Origin: Linderina pennispora
Lineage: Eukaryota; Kickxellomycota; Kickxellomycetes; Kickxellales; Kickxellaceae
Assembly (NCBI RefSeq): GCF_002104995.1
Contig: NW_024468249.1
Span: 2,356,001 to 2,420,000 of the forward strand
Direction of reading: 5' to 3'
Length of the DNA stretch: 64,000 nucleotides
A model generated the notes under the pieces. That model was not told the DNA's origin. It saw nothing but the letters and a program-made list of their open reading frames with translations, and ran no database searches. This document shows, piece by piece, positions 25,301 through 38,300 of this stretch. Position 1 is the stretch's first letter; the number at the start of each line of letters is the position of its first letter. Position numbers and translations under genes: made by a program.

Positions 25301-27355
25301 CAGAAGTACTGGATTGATGTGCAGCTGCGCTGGGGCGACTACGACTCGCATGATATTGAGCGGTATACGCGCGCCAAGTTCTTCGACTACACCAGTGACG
25401 GCGTCAGCATCTACCCGTCGCCAACGGGCCTGATTATCGGCGTCGACCTTGCCTACAACATGTACTCGGCCTACGGCAACTGGATCCCCGGAATGAAGCC
25501 ATTGATGCAGCAGGCCATGGCCAAGATCATGAAAGCCAGTCCGGCCCTGCACGTGGTGCGCGAGCGCATCCGCAAGGCCCTGCAGCTGTTCTCAAGCGAG
25601 GCCACGGAAAGCTACCTGAACAGCACCAATTATGCCGAGCTGTTCTCGCACCAGACGTGTTGGTTCATCGACGACACTAACGTCTATCGCGTCACCGTGC
25701 AGAAGACCTTTGAGGGCAATTTGACCACCAAGCCAATTAACGGCGCCCTGACCATCCTTAACCCGCGTACCGGCCAGCTCTTCGTCAAGGTCATTCACAC
25801 ATCGGTGTGGGCAGGCCAAAAGCGCCTTGGCCAGCTGGCCAAATGGAAGACCGCTGAGGAGACCGGCGCCCTGGTGCGCTCACTGCCGGTCGAAGAGCAG
25901 CCGAACCAGCTGATTGTCTCGCGCAAGGGCATGCTCGATCCACTCGAGGTCACAATGCTGGACTTCCCCAACATCACCATCCGCGGCAGCGAAATGCAGC
26001 TGCCACTGCAGGCACTGCTCAAGGTTGAGAAGCTCGGCGACATGATCCTCAAGGCCACCGAGCCCAAGATGACGATGTGGACCTGCTACGACAACTGGCT
26101 GGCGACCGTCTCTCCCTACACGGCGTTCTCGCGTCTAGTCCTGATCTTGCGCGCCCTGCACATCAACAACGAGCGCGCCAAGATCATCCTGCGGCCCGAC
26201 AAGCACACGGTGACTGAGCCGCACCACCTGTGGCCGACGCTGACGGACGAGCAGTGGATCAAGGTCGAGAACCAACTCAAGGACCTGATTCTGGCAGACT
26301 ACGGCAAGAAGAACAACGTCAATGTGGCCTCCCTGACAGCCTCCGAGATCCGCGACATCATCCTGGGTATGGAGATCCAGGCGCCCTCGCAGCAGCGCCA
26401 GCAGATCGCCGAGATCGAAAAGCAGGCGCGCGAGCAGGCCCAGATGACCGCCGTTACCACTAAGACGCAGAACGTCCACGGCGACGAGATCGTCGTCACC
26501 ACCACCAGCAACTACGAGTCGCAGACCTTCGCTTCCAAGACCGAGTGGCGCCTGCGTGCCATCGCTGCGCAGAACCTGCCGCTGCGTACCAAGCACCTGT
26601 ATGTCAACAATGACGATATCAGCGACATGGCGTGCACATACGTGCTGCCCAAAAACCTGCTCAAGCGCTTTATCACCATTGCTGATCCACGCACCCAGAT
26701 CGCCGGCTACCTGTTCGGTGTCTCGCCCAAGGAGAACGAGCAGGTCAAGGAAATCCGCGCCATTGCCATGGTCCCGCAGTGGGCCACCCATCAGCAAGTC
26801 CATTTGCCCGACAAGATGCCGGACCACGAGTACCTGCGCGGCCTCGAGCCGCTCGGCTGGCTCCACACCATGCCCAACGAGCTCCCGCACCTGGCCCCGC
26901 AGGACGCCACCCTCCATGCCCGCACCTTGGCCCGCACTGCCGAGATCCCGCGCGCCCGCTGGGACGGCGAAAAGACCATCGTCATGACCTGCGCCTTCAC
27001 CCCTGGCTCCTGCTCGCTGGCCGCCTACAAGCTCACCCCGCAGGGCTTCGAGTGGGGCCGCAACAACCAGGACATGCAGTCTGCCAGCCCCGATGGCTTC
27101 TCGCCCGCCTGCTTCGAGCGCGTCCAGATGCTGCTCTCCGACCGCTTCATGGGCTTCTTCATGGTGCCCGATGATGACGGCATCTGGAACTACAACTTCA
27201 TGGGCCCCGCCCACAGGGCCGACATGTCGTATGGCCTCCAGCTCGACGTGCCCCGCGACTTCTACGACGAAATGCACCGTCCCAGCCACTTCATGAACTT
27301 TGCCGAGATGGAGGGCGGTGTCGAAGACGTCGATCTGGAAGACGAGTTTGCCTAA
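16349..27355 (+). CDS. PRP8: PRP8, spliceosome core protein, with three inteins
   Basis: One uninterrupted frame of 3668 codons. Removing three inteins (residues 748-1194, 1797-2316, 2506-2832) leaves about 2374 residues, the normal Prp8 size. Prp8 scaffolds the U5 snRNP and the spliceosome active site. Recognisable blocks are [21 protein letters not shown]-type reverse transcriptase-like core, [20 protein letters not shown] in the linker, the RNase H-like region ([17 protein letters not shown]) and the C-terminal Jab1/MPN domain ([10 protein letters not shown], ending LEDEFA). The frame is open upstream from a TTG at 16319, but 16349 is the first ATG. No spliceosomal intron and no frameshift occur in 11 kb. 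Confidence 0.98.
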   Translation: MTGRETRGHGEQQLAPTDAQFVPVAPSESELDKKAQEWRALNSKRYDTKRRMGFAEQEKADMPAEHLRKIIKDHGDMSARKFRHDKRVYLGALKYVPHAVLKLLENMPMPWEQVREVPVLYHVTGAITFVNQIPWVIEPVYLAQWGTMWIMMRREKRDRKHFKRMRFPPFDDEEAPLDYGDNLLDVEPLEAIQMELDEEDDAPVINWLYDNMPLADEDDEDSDSDSDDGDKRKAPFRRVNGTSYKRWRLDLPVMANLHRLAGQLLSDMIDPNYFYLFDLNSFITAKCLNMAIPGGPKFEPMYRDINPADEDWNEFNDINKIIIRQPIRTEYKVAFPHLYNSLPRNVRVSAYHTPAVQYVKPDDPDLPAFYFDPVINPISSRSLVSQFQDDARAVEDEIFGDGDEDDEFVLPEHASAFLEDTPLETDNTANGIALYWAPHPFSARSGRTRRAEDVPLVKDWYMERCPQGMPVKVRVSYQKLLKNYVLNAIRTQPPKAQRKKYLFRQFKATKFFQSTEIDWVEAGLQVCRQGHNMLNLLIHRKSLNYLHLDYNFNLKPVKTLTTKERKKSRFGNAFHLCREILRLTKLIVDSHVQYRLGNVDAFQLADGLQYLFAHVGQLTGMYRYKYRLMRQIRACKDLKHVIYSNANKGIGKGPGIGFWAPGWRVWLFFLRGIVPLLERWLGNLLARQFEGRHSKGIAASVTKQRVDSHFDLELRAAVMHDILDMMPEGIRGNKSKVILAHLSEAWRCFAPETRVRMADGSVKEARHVGVGDLVLGADGQALPVKATMGGFDAMYEVGIVQSQEVGFTCNSRHDLVLVSPEYDRVSLLHHPAQQRFEVHYADVVPFEDQTVMADVLRSTSRVFSYAQSMGADQQFVSADTARAAAEAFRLEREAVGSVTWTVATAAFAKFASTHPAEASAYRMVRAKCIDLPATAPSARKIDIAALITELVTPLPGTPMPTAADVCYLLGLHMASGSASQASFSIKAKVGSIVDYLQGIAGSMGLVAKCVDQSGASQECVSLAPADEGRENALLAVFRRMGYLATGGPLATEALVMNLLALSAEVRRSVLGGLIDGNGSAALCADCKQPGAYKLTQSVEAEGSGQMVDLAQHLARSLGLTCDITGDGQAERSCLIGGADVHLVACHQQRLAKHACAQHHVQFSVRKISDHGEYVGFELGGSALFLLENWLVVHNCYKANIPWQVPGMPQAVENMILRYVKSKADWWMSVTHYNRERIRRGATVDKAIARRNCGRLTRMWLKAEQERQRSYLKDGPYVSAEEAVAIYTTAVHWLESRRFAPIPFPPLSYKHDPKLLVLALERLRESYSVQGHLTSSQREELGLIEQAFDAPHEALNRIKRLLLTQRAFKEVGIEFMDMYSHMIPVYDVEPLEKITDAYLDQYLWYEADKRRLWAPWIKPADSEPAPLLVYKWCQGINNLDGAWQTSNGECTVMLEATLASVFDKIDLTLLNRLLRLILDHNLADYMTAKNNVVLSFKDMNHVNSYGLIRGLQFAPFMFQFYGMILDLLILGLQRASEFAGPANAPNDFLQFKDVETERRHPIRMYMRYIDRIYMLLRFDDAEDSRELVQRFLTENPDPNNENVVGYNNKRCWPRDSRMRLMKHDVNLGRAVFWDIKNRIPRSLTTIDWDESDTFVSVYSQDNPNLLFDMAGFEVRILPKARQLGEPQALQDGSWALVDDRTKERTATAFLRVDDASMQRFNNRIRQILMSSGSTTFTKIANKFNTALIGLMTYYREAVVHTRELLDLLVKAETKIQARIMLGLNSKDSNRMPPVIFYCYGAGHRVRMADGSSRAIEHVRVGDQVLGDDGLARDVAETMSGSAPLFRVSLARPQPDSDDLHVPGYEVAPIVRTASSISVPSICSGMSGSDSGDSLDELLYDDAFLCNEKHRLAIEVSADWSVRERASRTGLSPWCSTGAFVVAVTELQFDPALGFTRPVSAEHVFEYNSDFFGLADNGKQLARHHAEQHVHETRRIAMQHGAMPDCVYVMHDKQKAAFRVISNNYPPHLTPPCRAFYYGAVPMRASHFVFSSKQDAHSAAVATKVESVTWLVSLCDYLAYVRRMAVIGQTPVPCRMRYGARVTAWPEQRPGGLVAVLARASPTALTMPATSYASWAFGRWLSCGCNDRAVCEPGHDSPLLMHAIESLGLTKLPHGAVPESLRELLVAESLEVRSAVLAGILDGHGKPMANGYVAVVMAMACEPVLRLVYEIARSLGLEVTSRRSLSHGAVYARGDLSCLPCVSSVCSRSLARRPPPTPTTALFEVSMQPERSGDYHGFQVASGQSPLFCHADFAVGANCPKELGGLGMLSMGHVLIPQSDLRWSKQTNTGVSHFRAGMSHAEGQLIPNLFRYILPWESEFTDSQRVWAEYALKRQEANAQNRRLTLEDLEDSWDRGIPRINTLFSKDRHTLAYDKGWRLRTEWKQYQLPKANPFWWTHAKHDGKLWQLNNYRTDMIQALGGVECILEHSLFRGTYYPTWEGLFWQQQCFARGTQVMMADGTSRAVELIAKGDLLMGDDSAPRVVGSLVYGPFGDMHVLRIPCWGNAGTTVTANHILVLASVDSPANIVECTVSEFVDLPSAAQAKFRMLSTRISYPAASDSKLPIDPLLLGMQLALSAGGQSATRRCQQILADYTTPSHVSELVACSGLVCSGQSGPEVIERLTATKTARPTIPGAFRTHSSPLVRALVFVGACFASGQTALIDNTFTATARCSSGLAQDLHTLLIALGLPATLTVRDQHSTVRVKLSGVDYVPSIAQHPALFAAAILARPPPSSALNFVEFAVEKAATEPYFGFTVSGANQRFVLANGLITHNSGSFSGAMGQRQLTNAQRSGLNQIPNRRFTLWWSPTINRANVYIGFQVQLDLTGIFMHGKLPTLKISYVSLFRSHAWQKSHESLILDLCQVLDNELEPLQIETVQKEAIHPRKSYKMSSSAADITCFASYKWPVSTPSLLTDARDRMDAGTTQKYWIDVQLRWGDYDSHDIERYTRAKFFDYTSDGVSIYPSPTGLIIGVDLAYNMYSAYGNWIPGMKPLMQQAMAKIMKASPALHVVRERIRKALQLFSSEATESYLNSTNYAELFSHQTCWFIDDTNVYRVTVQKTFEGNLTTKPINGALTILNPRTGQLFVKVIHTSVWAGQKRLGQLAKWKTAEETGALVRSLPVEEQPNQLIVSRKGMLDPLEVTMLDFPNITIRGSEMQLPLQALLKVEKLGDMILKATEPKMTMWTCYDNWLATVSPYTAFSRLVLILRALHINNERAKIILRPDKHTVTEPHHLWPTLTDEQWIKVENQLKDLILADYGKKNNVNVASLTASEIRDIILGMEIQAPSQQRQQIAEIEKQAREQAQMTAVTTKTQNVHGDEIVVTTTSNYESQTFASKTEWRLRAIAAQNLPLRTKHLYVNNDDISDMACTYVLPKNLLKRFITIADPRTQIAGYLFGVSPKENEQVKEIRAIAMVPQWATHQQVHLPDKMPDHEYLRGLEPLGWLHTMPNELPHLAPQDATLHARTLARTAEIPRARWDGEKTIVMTCAFTPGSCSLAAYKLTPQGFEWGRNNQDMQSASPDGFSPACFERVQMLLSDRFMGFFMVPDDDGIWNYNFMGPAHRADMSYGLQLDVPRDFYDEMHRPSHFMNFAEMEGGVEDVDLEDEFA
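18590..19930 (+). mobile_element. PRP8 intein 1 (447 aa) with decayed LAGLIDADG endonuclease
   Basis: It lies between extein residues AWR and CYKANIPW. It starts Cys-Phe-Ala-Pro-Glu (block [14 protein letters not shown]), has block B NSRHDLVL with its His, and ends LVVHN before Cys+1, which is the native Cys of this site. Protein splicing residues are therefore all present. The endonuclease motifs are [10 protein letters not shown] and LGGLIDGNG; the positions normally holding the catalytic Asp are Ser and Asn, so cleavage activity is probably lost. Confidence 0.93.
21737..23296 (+). mobile_element. PRP8 intein 2 (520 aa) with decayed endonuclease, Ala-Asn end
   Basis: It lies between extein PPVIFY and CPKELGG. 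Block A is [13 protein letters not shown], block B is [10 protein letters not shown] and the end is FAVGAN before Cys+1. The penultimate residue is Ala, not the usual His. Other eukaryotes have Thr at the +1 site. Candidate endonuclease motifs are FGRWLSCG and LAGILDGHG, with Cys and His where Asp is expected, so the nuclease is probably dead. The 520-residue length is large for an intein without active nuclease. Confidence 0.92.
23864..24844 (+). mobile_element. PRP8 intein 3 (327 aa) at the alpha-finger site
   Basis: It lies between extein GLFWQQQ and SGSFSG. Block A is [13 protein letters not shown], block B is [10 protein letters not shown] and the end is GLITHN before Ser+1. As I recall it, this is the site of the classic fungal Prp8 intein (before SGFEESM in the alpha-finger). 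The endonuclease is reduced to remnants: [13 protein letters not shown] and [10 protein letters not shown] still align with the two LAGLIDADG helices but lack the acidic residues. It is intermediate between full-length and mini-inteins. Confidence 0.92.
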
Positions 27356-27394
27356 CTTTTTTTCTTAAATGCTTCACTTTTCTTCAACAAAAAA

Positions 27395-28294
27395 TTAAGC
27401 TGCTTGCTTCTTCCGCGACGCGCGCTCCATCGGCACCGTGGTGGCCGCGGGCGGGTACCCAGCATACGTGGCTGCATTGGAGACGAATGCGAACCGCCGC
27501 TGCGGCGGCAGCGTGCCCGAATACAGCTCGTCGTACGCCAACAGCTCACTCACCGCACGCGCAATCTCAGTACCTGGCGGCCGCACGTCTTTCGGCCTCT
27601 GGGCGCCAATAACGCGCGCCAAATTCCGCTGCAGCCTATCCGCCACTTGCTGCTCCTCCTTGCTGATCGTGGCCATGTCCCCGCTATCCGCGCGCTGCTC
27701 CTGGAACTCTGCCAGCCGTATTAGCATTTCTCGGTTCTCTGCCAAAATCGTCTGCGCGGTCTCCGGTCCCGTCATCAGCTCTTCCGGCACCGCCAGGCCC
27801 AACTCCCGCAAAACTGCCGGCGATGGCGGCTCCACGGAATCTGCATTATCGCCCAGAACCCTGTGTGCAATCGCCAATGCCTCGTCGGCGCTGACCCCTG
27901 CATCTTCCTGCCTCGCCTTCAGATGCTGCACTACTGGGACATCGCGGTCGCGCAGAGTCATGGTGGACGAGTCGCGTGTTGGCAGGAAGCTATTGAACAT
28001 GCTCGATACGTCTTCCGTGGGCAATGTCACCGGAGCAGCCGTGTCCTGGCGACTGCCTGGCGCGTGCGCTTTCGGTAAATAGTCCTTGAGCGTTTGTGGT
28101 TTCGGCTCGATCGACGACGGATGGATGTTAATGTACTGAAGCCCCTCGGGCAGATCAGGCAGCGGCTTGCCATCGGGCACAAAGATTGGGTCGGAGAACA
28201 GAAACACGGTTTGCGCGCGCCGCAGAAGCGCTATGAACTTGCCCTTGGCTGGTATGTGCTTGCCATTAGGCATTTCTGCTGGCGTCTGTGTCAT
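27395..28294 (-). CDS. Hypothetical protein, 299 aa
   Basis: I do not recognise the family. The protein starts MTQTPAEMPNGKHIPAKG, carries FVPDGKPLPDLPEGLQYINIHP, and has a helical middle (LAENREMLIRLAEFQEQRAD, then EEQQVADRLQRNLARVIG) before a C-terminal block ELLAYDELYSGTLPPQRRFAF and a basic tail (ERASRKKQAA). The layout of a short globular start, helices and basic tail could suit a subunit of a nuclear complex; this is a guess. The frame is open upstream to 28393; the ATG at 28294 was chosen as the first with a suitable context. It is convergent with PRP8, 39 bases apart. Confidence 0.7.
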   Translation of the reverse strand: MTQTPAEMPNGKHIPAKGKFIALLRRAQTVFLFSDPIFVPDGKPLPDLPEGLQYINIHPSSIEPKPQTLKDYLPKAHAPGSRQDTAAPVTLPTEDVSSMFNSFLPTRDSSTMTLRDRDVPVVQHLKARQEDAGVSADEALAIAHRVLGDNADSVEPPSPAVLRELGLAVPEELMTGPETAQTILAENREMLIRLAEFQEQRADSGDMATISKEEQQVADRLQRNLARVIGAQRPKDVRPPGTEIARAVSELLAYDELYSGTLPPQRRFAFVSNAATYAGYPPAATTVPMERASRKKQAA

Positions 28295-29340
28295 TTTTTT
28301 TTGTTCTGGGAAACTAATGACGCTGTGGTGGAATTGAGGTGTGGAGAAGAGTTGGGGTGAGTTGGACAAAATCCGAGAATCGGCAAAAATCACCTTAGTT
28401 TTATCAATATTCGCGGATCACCAACAGGAACTGTTGTGGGAGGGCTGCAATTGCCTATATTTTCTGGCAATACACCTTTGGCAGCACCATGTAAAGCTAT
28501 TCAACATGAAGCATTCTGCTGAAAATTGTTTCTTCAGAATACCACATATCAACACTCATGGTTCTGCTACCGATATACTGCACCCCCAAAGCTATCATGA
28601 GACCAAAATTGCCCTATACCACCAAGGCGTCGAGGTGAGCTATCCACATGTAGCTGGTACTCAAAGAGCTACCTCATCCTTAGACGTATTGCTATATGAA
28701 ACATGTCCATATACTACAAATCCATCATACCAAATCTGTTTATCTGTCTTTGTCACTAACTGCAGGATTTATGTATTGTCAAAGCATACATTTGCAGCCA
28801 CAGCAGCAATCACATCTTTTCAGCCCTGTTAATTTTCCTTTGTGGCCAGGCATATTCGGATGTGTTGAATGACACTCCCAGAGAAGGAAAGTATAGTGCA
28901 GGTGTGGGTTCCTTTTGTGTGTTAGCTTGAATGTACAACAGCTGGGTGTAGTGCAGGACATTGGCGTTTGTGCTTAGAGCTGTGCAAAGAGGACATAAAC
29001 AATGCAGAGACACTATAGCACGTTTCCGCATTGTGTTTCTGTGGTGGCTTCTTCGAGGCTGAGTGAAGTTGCGCATACCGCTGGATACAGTTTGTTACAG
29101 GTATGTTTATGTAAAACCGTGTGGACAACGAAGGTACTATTCCATCGCTGTGTTTGGAAGGTCACACAATGCCATCCTGTCCTCAAAAATATAGCACCCA
29201 GCAGGTATTCACAAATGAGATCGCTGCCAGATGCACTAAATCAATATAAATACCAATCTGCTAAGCAGACAACACTCTACAGCAAAGCATCTTACGCTAG
29301 CCCATCTCAAGCTATCTTCCAACCACCAGCTTCTTTCACC
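28295..29340. other. Divergent intergenic region before the FAS-like gene
   Basis: About 1 kb of AT-richer sequence. Frames of up to 163 residues occur on the plus strand (28341-28832) but lack recognisable domains. The FAS TATA box is near its right end. Confidence 0.45.
29245..29252 (+). promoter_or_regulatory. TATA box of the FAS-like gene
   Basis: The sequence TATAAATA lies 89 bases before the chosen ATG at 29341, a normal distance for a fungal core promoter. Confidence 0.6.
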
Positions 29341-32300
29341 ATGTCATTCGTGCTTTTGCCTTCAAAGGCAACCATCTCGATCGATGCCACCTTGGTGTCT
29401 GTCGCCCAGGACCTTGCTGATGCCTTTGCCAACGAGCAAGAGCCATCGCAATCGGATATCGAGACCACTTCTTGCTTCATCGAGTTCTGCTCGCTTCGCA
29501 ATGAAGATGTTGCTATTGCTGCTTTCCAGCACTTTCATGGGGTGTTTTGTGCCAACGAGAACATCCATGTCGGCGTTCAGCAGCATGGCCTGACCGACAC
29601 CCAGGCAAGGGCAGTTCTCAAGGGATACTACTCCGTCTGGAATCTCCTTGACACCCGTGGGCTGCTGCCTCAGGTCCATACGCCTGCCCTCTTTACCCAC
29701 GCCATGGTCAAACTAGCAGCCATGTTTGGCGGGCAGAGCGGCATGCCCAATTACATGGACGAGGCACGCTGGCTTTTTGATGTCTACCGTCCAGTAATTC
29801 AGGAGTTCGTGGCTGAAATGTCCCAGTTTCTTGGCCGTGAGTCGCAGGATGCTCGTATTTCCAGCGAGCACAAGCACCCATTCGATTTTCTGGGATGGCT
29901 GTTGAACTCCAAGGCTATTCCTGACCTTGAATACATGCTATCGGCTGCGGTCGCTGTGCCCAGTGTGGGACTCATCCAGCTGATGCATGTTGTAGTCTTG
30001 TTAAAGACTCTTAGAATATCACCGGGCGAGCTATCCGCGGTACTGAAAGGTAAGAATCCCAATGCCCTGTCTGATAAACTATTATGCATTTTAACATGTC
30101 AGTTCTAACTATTCGTATTACTGTAGGTATTGCTGGCCATAGCCAAGGAGTAGTCGCAGCTGTTGCTCTTGCATCAGCCACGGACTTTCCCTCATTTACT
30201 GAGTTCTCAAAGCGCGCTTTGGGAATTCTCATGGTAACTAGTGCAATGGCGCAGATAATTCATCCTGCGCACGCACTCAGTACCGATGACCTTGCAGACT
30301 CAATGGAGCACGGAGGGAAGCCATCGCCCATGGTGTCTTTCCGTGGCATTCAGCGCAGCTCGCTCGAGAGTCTTATTGCCGAGTTCAACGACCACCGGAA
30401 GTCACCCCAGGCGTGTGTGTATCTGTCACTCATTAACTCGTACGACCAATTTGTGGTCTCTGGCGAGCTCTCCCCAGTCGTCAGGTTTGTCACTTTCGCG
30501 CGTTCCAAATGCGCAGACCTGAGCCTCGACCAGTCGCATCTGCCACCATCTGAGCGCAAGCCTACAGCCAGCATCGACTACCTTTACTCCAGCGTACTGT
30601 GCCATTGTGCACTGATGGCACAAGACGAGCAAGTTGACTACGCATACGTCACTGACAAGGGGTGGACCTTCGATTCAGCTAATTTGCGGACCGTGGTCTA
30701 TGCTGGCGATGATGCACACGATCTCCGTGGCGAACCGGACCTGACTTGGTTCCTCATGCGCTCCCTCGGTTCACTCTCGTGCGACTGGCCCCATGTTGTT
30801 CGCAATATCGACGCTACGCACATTGTTGACTTCAGTCCTGGTGGATTTAGCCTGTTTGCAAAGCTTGCGCATAGCATTACCGAGGGCAGCGGCAAGGCAA
30901 TTATATCCGCAAGTGCACTCACCACTTCAGCCAAACTGCCATTTGGCACCAAGGCCGACCTGTACCGCAATAACACCAACCAGGTTGTCTTCATTCCAAG
31001 CTGGCAGCATCAGTTTGGTCCGCGGATCGTGCGCACCACGTTCGATGGCAGCTTGCACATCGAAACCAAGCTGCACTATGTGACTGGCTTGCCTCCACTT
31101 CTTGTCGGGACCGTCGATCCACTATCAGTGGATATAGGCTTTGTTGCCGCTATTGGAAATGCTGGGTATCTTGCCGAGCTAGACGTTCGAGAAATGGCTT
31201 CCGACTACCAGGTCACTGACCTAGTTGATAAAGCCCTGTTGCAACTTCCTATAGAACGGGGACTGCTCCTGTGCTGTGACTACGCAGACCAGGCCCATTG
31301 GTCAGTTCAGTTCCCGGCGGTGCTGAATTTGCGCTTCCGTAACAAACGAGTCGCCGGTGTGTGCATCAGCGGTGGCGTTCCAGGGATGCAAGCTATTGGC
31401 GAAATTGTGAATAAGCTGCAGGTGTTCGGAATCACTTACATCGCATTCAAGCTCACGACGCCGGCCGAACTGCGCCAGGCAATCAGCATCGCCAAGGCTC
31501 ACCCGACATACTCGTTTATTCTGCAGTGGCTCGGTAGAGGTAGAGCCGACTCTTCCTCCACTGAGGACTTCCATCAGCCCCTTCTGGAGCTGTACAGCAA
31601 GATTCGAATGTGTCCTAACATCACCTTGACTGTTGGGTCCGACTTTGGTGACTCCAGTGACACCCTGCCTTACATTACTGGCGACTGGAGCGTCCCACTT
31701 GGCCGCCCTCCAATGCCGATTGATGGTGTCGTGCTTGGTTCGCCTTTGCTTGTTTGCAAGCAAGCACCAATTGATGACGCAATCAAGGAGCTAGTTGTTC
31801 ATATGTCAGGCGTCGATGATGAACAGGCGTCGAGTAGCAACAGTGGAACCTTCGCTAAAACAGTCTCAATCACTACTTTGGATGGAGCTCTACTGCAGGT
31901 GGCTGCTAACCGCGGTGCCATGCTCATCCACTGGTTGCAGAACTCTATCCTTTCGCTTCCGGTCGAAAGACAGCAGGCTACACTACTGGCAGAAAAGGCC
32001 GATATCATCCACCGCCTCAATGCTGACTTCATGCGGCCATGGTTCGGCAAAAGTTCGGATGGCCGTGTTGTCGATCTTGAGGATATGTCGTATGCTGAGG
32101 TTATGGAAAGACTTCTCGAGCTGGCGTTTTCCAAAGAGCAGTCTCGCTGGGTGCATTTGTCCTTAAGGTCGCTTGTGTTTGACTTTATGCGACGCCTGGA
32201 GGATCGATTCACGGGCCATGTCCGAGACCGCATTGTCGAATACGAAGGCGAGCTTGATGAGCCATATGCATTCATGGACCACACCCTTTCAAACTATCCT

Positions 32301-35300
32301 GCAGCACGCACGACGCTGATTGCATCCGAGGACATCCAGTTCTTTATTGCCAGGTGCAAGCACCCACGGAGTGTGGCGGTGCCATTTATCCCTGTAATTG
32401 ACGAGGACTTTGCTATGTTCCTGCTTCGGGATATGACATGGCAGCTGAGGGATTTGCGGTCTGTTGCAGACAGCGATGCGCAGCGTGTCCTAATTCCATG
32501 CAGCGCTTCTACTATGAGATCTAGCCTCAGCACGGATGAGTCTGTGAAATCCGTCCTGGACAATATCTACCAAGGACAGATATCGGCGCTGCTCTCCCGC
32601 TATCACGATGGGGATGAGAGTAGGATTAAATATGTGCCATTTATCGCTCCGGACGCGGTCCCAGTGAGGCTTCCGCGCTCAGTTGTTGCCAACATGTCCA
32701 ACTCTCAGCGTGTCTACACTCTTCCCGATGATGATTCCCTTCTCCCTGACAAAAAAGTTTGGCTCTCTGTTTTGGCTGGGTCAGCACGTAGCTGGTTGAG
32801 TGCACTAGCAAACAGCCCAACGTACATCTACCCTCCAATCTGGAATGCGGGTGTTTTGACGAATATGCTTTTACCCCGTTCTGGACAAACCGTTGTCATA
32901 GAAATGAAGGATAGCCAGGAAAAGTCACTTCGTATCACCAGGAATGGTCAGATTGACTTGTATATGGTAATGGGCGACGATGATGTTCTTGCTATAGAAA
33001 TCACGCTGTCAATTGTTGGGCGCCCTTCCGTCCCTCTTATAATGAGGTGCCAATTCAATCCTGCATCGCCGTTTGCTCCATACAAGTTCTTGATCGATGA
33101 CTTTGCAACTAGTTCGCTAGGATTGTTTGCATACTGGTTCGATCGGGATGATTTCAATACGGACACAGTTGATTATATAGCCGACCCCTCGATTCCTGTT
33201 TGGGTAAAAGGCTATTCGATTGACGAAGACACAGTCAAAAACTACTGCCAGGCAGTGTCCAATGGCGATGATTTCTATACCAAACCCGATGGCGTTCCGC
33301 AGCTCGCTCCTGTCGACATCTTACTTATTCCTCAATGGAGGGCTATTGTGTTGAGAGCCGCGGGTAACGACTATCGTAGAAAGATGTTCCGGGCGATGCA
33401 GGTTGGGAACAGCTACACGCTCACTGATGGGGCAAGACCACTGCGGGTAGGCGACGCTGTTGACATGAAGGTGTATGTGACTGGGATAGTACATCACCCT
33501 GACGGTGAACGCATCCTGGTGAAGACTAGATTCTTCCGAGATGGAGAAGAGTTTGCATCCATGGATAGTACTGTGAGGTTCATGGGGTTCGTCTTAGACA
33601 TGACGCGCTCTTTCCAGCGTGTGGAGGAGGAACCAATGCAACTCCGCATCACCTCTCGAGATGAGCTGTCGGTGTTGCTTTCCAAAGAATGGTTTATTCC
33701 TGATGATGGTCTTGACAAAGCCATTCCTATCGGATCGACTTTGCAATTCGAGCTCACTTCTGACTATCGCTTCAAGTCGCAAACTGTCTTTAGAAGCATA
33801 ACCACTGACGGAGATGTTTGGCTCGTAAAATCCCCTGCTGAGCGTGTGCACGTAGCATCTGTTCATTATATCGGCGGTGAGTCACTCTCAAATCCTGTAA
33901 CGGACTACATCCTCCTTCATGGACACCTCACTTCACCTGCTGTTGCCTTTGAAGGTGATGGGATAGAAGTCACAGATATTGGCAAATTCAACAAAGGACT
34001 CCCTGTGACAATTGAAGATAACCGGAGATTTGCTACAATTACCAGCGACAATACTCCAATTTATCTTAACCAGTACATGGCGAGTGCCTCAGGGTTGCCT
34101 AATGTTTGTCATTAACGTAAAATGGATCTCCGGATGTGTACAATCCGCAATTGCCAAGAACGTCGCCAATGGAGACATGACCAGGATTCGTAAATACAAG
34201 TTCTTCTTTACAGGGGCCAGCCATCTGGGAGTCAGCATCTGGCCAAGGATGTGGATTACAGGCATGAAGGATGGGCGGATGATGGTAAAAGGTCATGTTG
34301 AGAACGAATTGGGTCTTCAGATAATTACATATACGGCAGAAGTAGACCAGCAGTCTACTGCATATGTATTTACTGGGCAGGGTACACAATTCCCTGGCAT
34401 GGGTATGGATTTGTATGGCTCTTCCGATGCAGCAAGGCTTGTCTGGGACCGTGCCGACAGACACTCGATCAAAACATACGGTGTGTCAATCCTGGATATC
34501 GTTCGCTACAATCCTACCGAGGTGACTGTGCGGTTTGGTGGCAAATCCGGAAAGAGCATTCGGCAGACGTATATGGATATGACCAGACAGGCAGAGGATG
34601 GTACGATCGTCCCTCTGTTCCCAGACATTACCAGTCGTTCAGCCAGCTATACCCATTTCTCGGCGAATGGTCTGCTTAATGCTACATTGTTCACTCAGCC
34701 CATCCAGACAGTGTTTGCCTTGGCATGTGTTGCGGACTTGCGCGCCAAGGGTTTAGCTCAGACTGGTGCTGCATTTGCTGGCCATTCACTCGGTGAGTTT
34801 GGTTCGCTCGCAGCAATGGGCGAGATTGTGAGCGTGGAGGGGGCTGTTGACATTGCATTGTATCGCGGGTTGCTGCTGCATGCATCGGTTGAGCGTGACG
34901 ATAGCGGACTTTCCCAGTATGCCATGGTTGCCATCAACCCATCTCGTGCTGGAAGAAATTTCAGCATCGCACAGCTGAAGCTTGTTATCGATATGTTGCG
35001 AGCAAATAGCGATGAGCTGCTAGAGATCATCAACTACAATGTGGAGCGATCGCAATATGTTGTTACAGGCCATCTGTCAACACTAAATGCTCTCCAGCTG
35101 ACCATCGACCATATTGCAAGACAAAATGCTGACATATCTACTGATACCGGCATGCAGGCGATAGCCACATTTGTGAGTGATACGGCGTCTAAGCCTGTCG
35201 TTGCTCCATTAAAGAATGGAATCGCCACCACAGTCATTCCTGGTGTAGATGTCCCATCCCATTCAAGTCGCCTTGGTAGCTCAGTTGCAACGTTCCGCAA

Positions 35301-38300
35301 GGTACTGGAACGCAGTATCCCAGCGTCAGCTGTTGACTGCAGGCGAATTGTGGGGAAATACATCCCTAACATCACGGCTGCCCCATTCGATGTCTCGCGT
35401 GAGTACTGTGAGGATGTCCACTCAATCACGAAATCGAAGGTTATCTCTGAAGTGCTCGCCACATGGCAAGAATCTGAAATAGAGTCCACCAACGGGATGC
35501 AGCGACTCGCACATGTCCTACTCGTCGAAATACTTGCGTATCAGTTTGCATCGCCTGTCCGCTGGATTGAGATTCAGGACGTTCTGTTCCTCGGCCGCAA
35601 TACTAAGCGATTTATCGAGATTGGACCAGGACCTACTCTCTGTGGAATGGCAGAGAGATCGCTGAAACAGCCGTTGTTTGCCGAGTGCAGTGTGTCCACT
35701 CTGCATATATTGCACAACAGGAATGAGGTATACTATCTGGATCTGCAGAGTGCGACTGGACCAACCCCACCAGTAGCGGAGATCACAGCTGAGGAACCAC
35801 CAACGAAAGCTGCTGAAGAGAATCCAGTTTCAGCAAATGTGCCTATACCAACACGCAGGCCACTTGTTGATACGCCCCTTCAACCACTGGAGATCATCCA
35901 GAGTATGGTCGCATACAAGCTGAAAAAGAGGCTGCAAGAGGTTACCGCCAGTAAGAACATAGCCGACCTGGCAGGTGGGAAGTCTACACTGATCAATGAC
36001 CTCTTTGGTTCGCTGCAGAAGGAATTCGAGACAACAATTCAGGAGGGTGCCGAGAAACTATCACTTGGTGAACTTGGGAGCCAATTCTCTGCATTTAGCG
36101 GAACCTTGGGCACACAGAGCATTGCTCTCATCTCCAAGATGCTCAGCACAAAGATGCCAGGTGGATTTTCGTACTCAAAGATCCGTGAGTACATCCAGTC
36201 CGAGTATGGTCTGGGACCATACAGGCAGAGCGGGCTTTTGCTTGTTGCATTGCCTAATGAGCCAAAGTCTCGCTTGGGGAGCGAAGAAGAGGCAATGGCG
36301 TGGCTTGAGACCGTAGCCAAGGAATATGCTGAACGGGTAGGCATTTCATATGAGGCCAAAGGAAACGAGCATAGTTCTGGGCCAGCAAATGTCACAATCA
36401 GCAGTGCAGAACTAAGTCGTATCCGAGAGTCTCAGCGTGCTCTTGCTGTGCAGCAAATGCGTAGTTTGGCAGAACATATCGGATTCGACCCACGCGAATG
36501 CGAACGAGAATTGGTGGCAGCCAACTCTGAAATTGCTGACCTGAAAGAGCAATTGGCATCAATTCAAAGAGACCATGGTTCAGAATTCATTTACGACATC
36601 CGCCCTGTGTTTGATGCGCTGAAAGCTCGGCTCTACAAATCATGGTGGAACTGGGCTCGCCAAGATGCATTTGAGCTTGTTGTCGACACCAAGCGCAGTA
36701 TCAATGATGCAGAGGTGATTCTAATGGATGAACTTCGGCTTTTGCGCTTGAGAAACTGCGCCAGTAAGGAGATACTGACATTCCTATCAAGCCAGGTTGC
36801 GCTACTTATGGATAGTGACCAGCATTCGATTGGCCATGCTTCTCTTGTTTTGAAGTCAATATGTCGGTCTTGCGAGCACCATATTGGGGAACCACCTATA
36901 TACAAAATATTTGGACCATCAACTCGTCCATCAGCGACCATGACCCAGTCCGGAGATCTATTGTACGACGAGGTTGAGCGCAGCGATGTTCCCGATATGG
37001 AGTCGTATGTTGCCCAAATGGGAGGCTCGACTAGTAATTCTCCAGTAATCTGCCTTAAAGAGCGCACGAGCGCTGGTGGCTGGGTACAAAGTTCATCCTT
37101 AACTGAGCTTTACATTCAATGCTTGTCAGATATCTGCACAAGCGGGCTATCATTCGAGGGGAAAACAGCGCTGGTAACAGGGTGCAGGCCTGGCACAGTT
37201 GCTACCGAGGTGCTGCAGGGGCTCCTCATGGGTGGTGCAAAGGTGATTGCAACAGCATCAGATTTCAGTCGGGAATCCATCACACTCTTTGAAGGAGTAT
37301 ACCAGAGATTTGGCAGCCGTGGGTCGGAGCTGGTGGTTGTCCCATTTAACCTGGGCTCCACTGTTGACATAAAGTCTCTTGTCTCCTACATTTACAGTAG
37401 CCCAGTTGATGGGCAGAACTTGGGATGGGATCTGGACTATGCTATTCTTTTTGGAGATCCAATGAGCAGCACTGCTAGCGGCATAGTAGACACAGTTCTA
37501 GACGAGAGTGTGCTGAGGACAAATGCCACCAACATATGCATGCTGATCGACTGCCTAGAAAAAGTGAAAGCTCCCAGCAGAACATCAGCATCGACAACGC
37601 GTGTTATTGTTCCTGTTTCAGCAGCTACATTTAACGAGAAGAATAACGTCTGGCATCAAAAGATATCCGTTGCCATAGAGGCGACCTTTTTCGGAAATAG
37701 TCCGCAACCCAGCACAAAAAATGTCGATGTCACGATGGCAGCCATGGGCTGGGTACGAGACGCTAGTCAAAACAATCTGGATGGTATGGTTGCTTGTGAG
37801 ATTGAGCGCTCTGGTATGCGCACGTTTTCTCCAAAGGAGATGTCGCTCAATATTCTTACGCTGCTGCATGAAGGTATTGATGACATTGTCCAGGACCACC
37901 CTGTCTATGCAGACTTCACTGGGCCAGATGAACAATACTTTGCCAGTGTTCGCAACCTGGGCATCACACGACAAAATATCCTGCAGGCGTCTTCTTGCAG
38001 AAAGTCAGTTTTGAGCGGGCTCACGGAAGACCAAAGCTCGCTATATAGTGAGCATACCTTCCCATACAACAAGCATGAAACGACAGTTCCGCTTGCCAAC
38101 CACTCAGTAAGCCTGATGTCTGCCAAGACCTATGCTGAGCTTGAGCATCTGCAGTACTTGCAGGGCATGGTCAACTTGGACAAGGTTGTCGTTATTGCCG
38201 GATATGGCGAGTTTGGACCATATGGGCACTCGCGTTCACGCTGGGAGATGGAGGCATACGGTGAGTTCTCGCTGGAAGGCTGCATCGAACTAGCGTGGAT

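Noticed and set aside
26135..27289. 384-codon minus-strand frame opposite the PRP8 C-terminus
   Set aside because: Antisense shadow; its Val/Gly/His/Leu-rich composition follows from PRP8 third-position bias.
28341..28832. 163-codon plus-strand frame before the FAS-like gene
   Set aside because: No domain, no sensible codon pattern and it overlaps a promoter region; kept as noncoding.
34104..34158. 55-base intron as the preferred explanation of the FAS frame change
   Set aside because: It keeps the frame but would delete residues that align with other FAS proteins and uses an AAG acceptor; kept only as an alternative.
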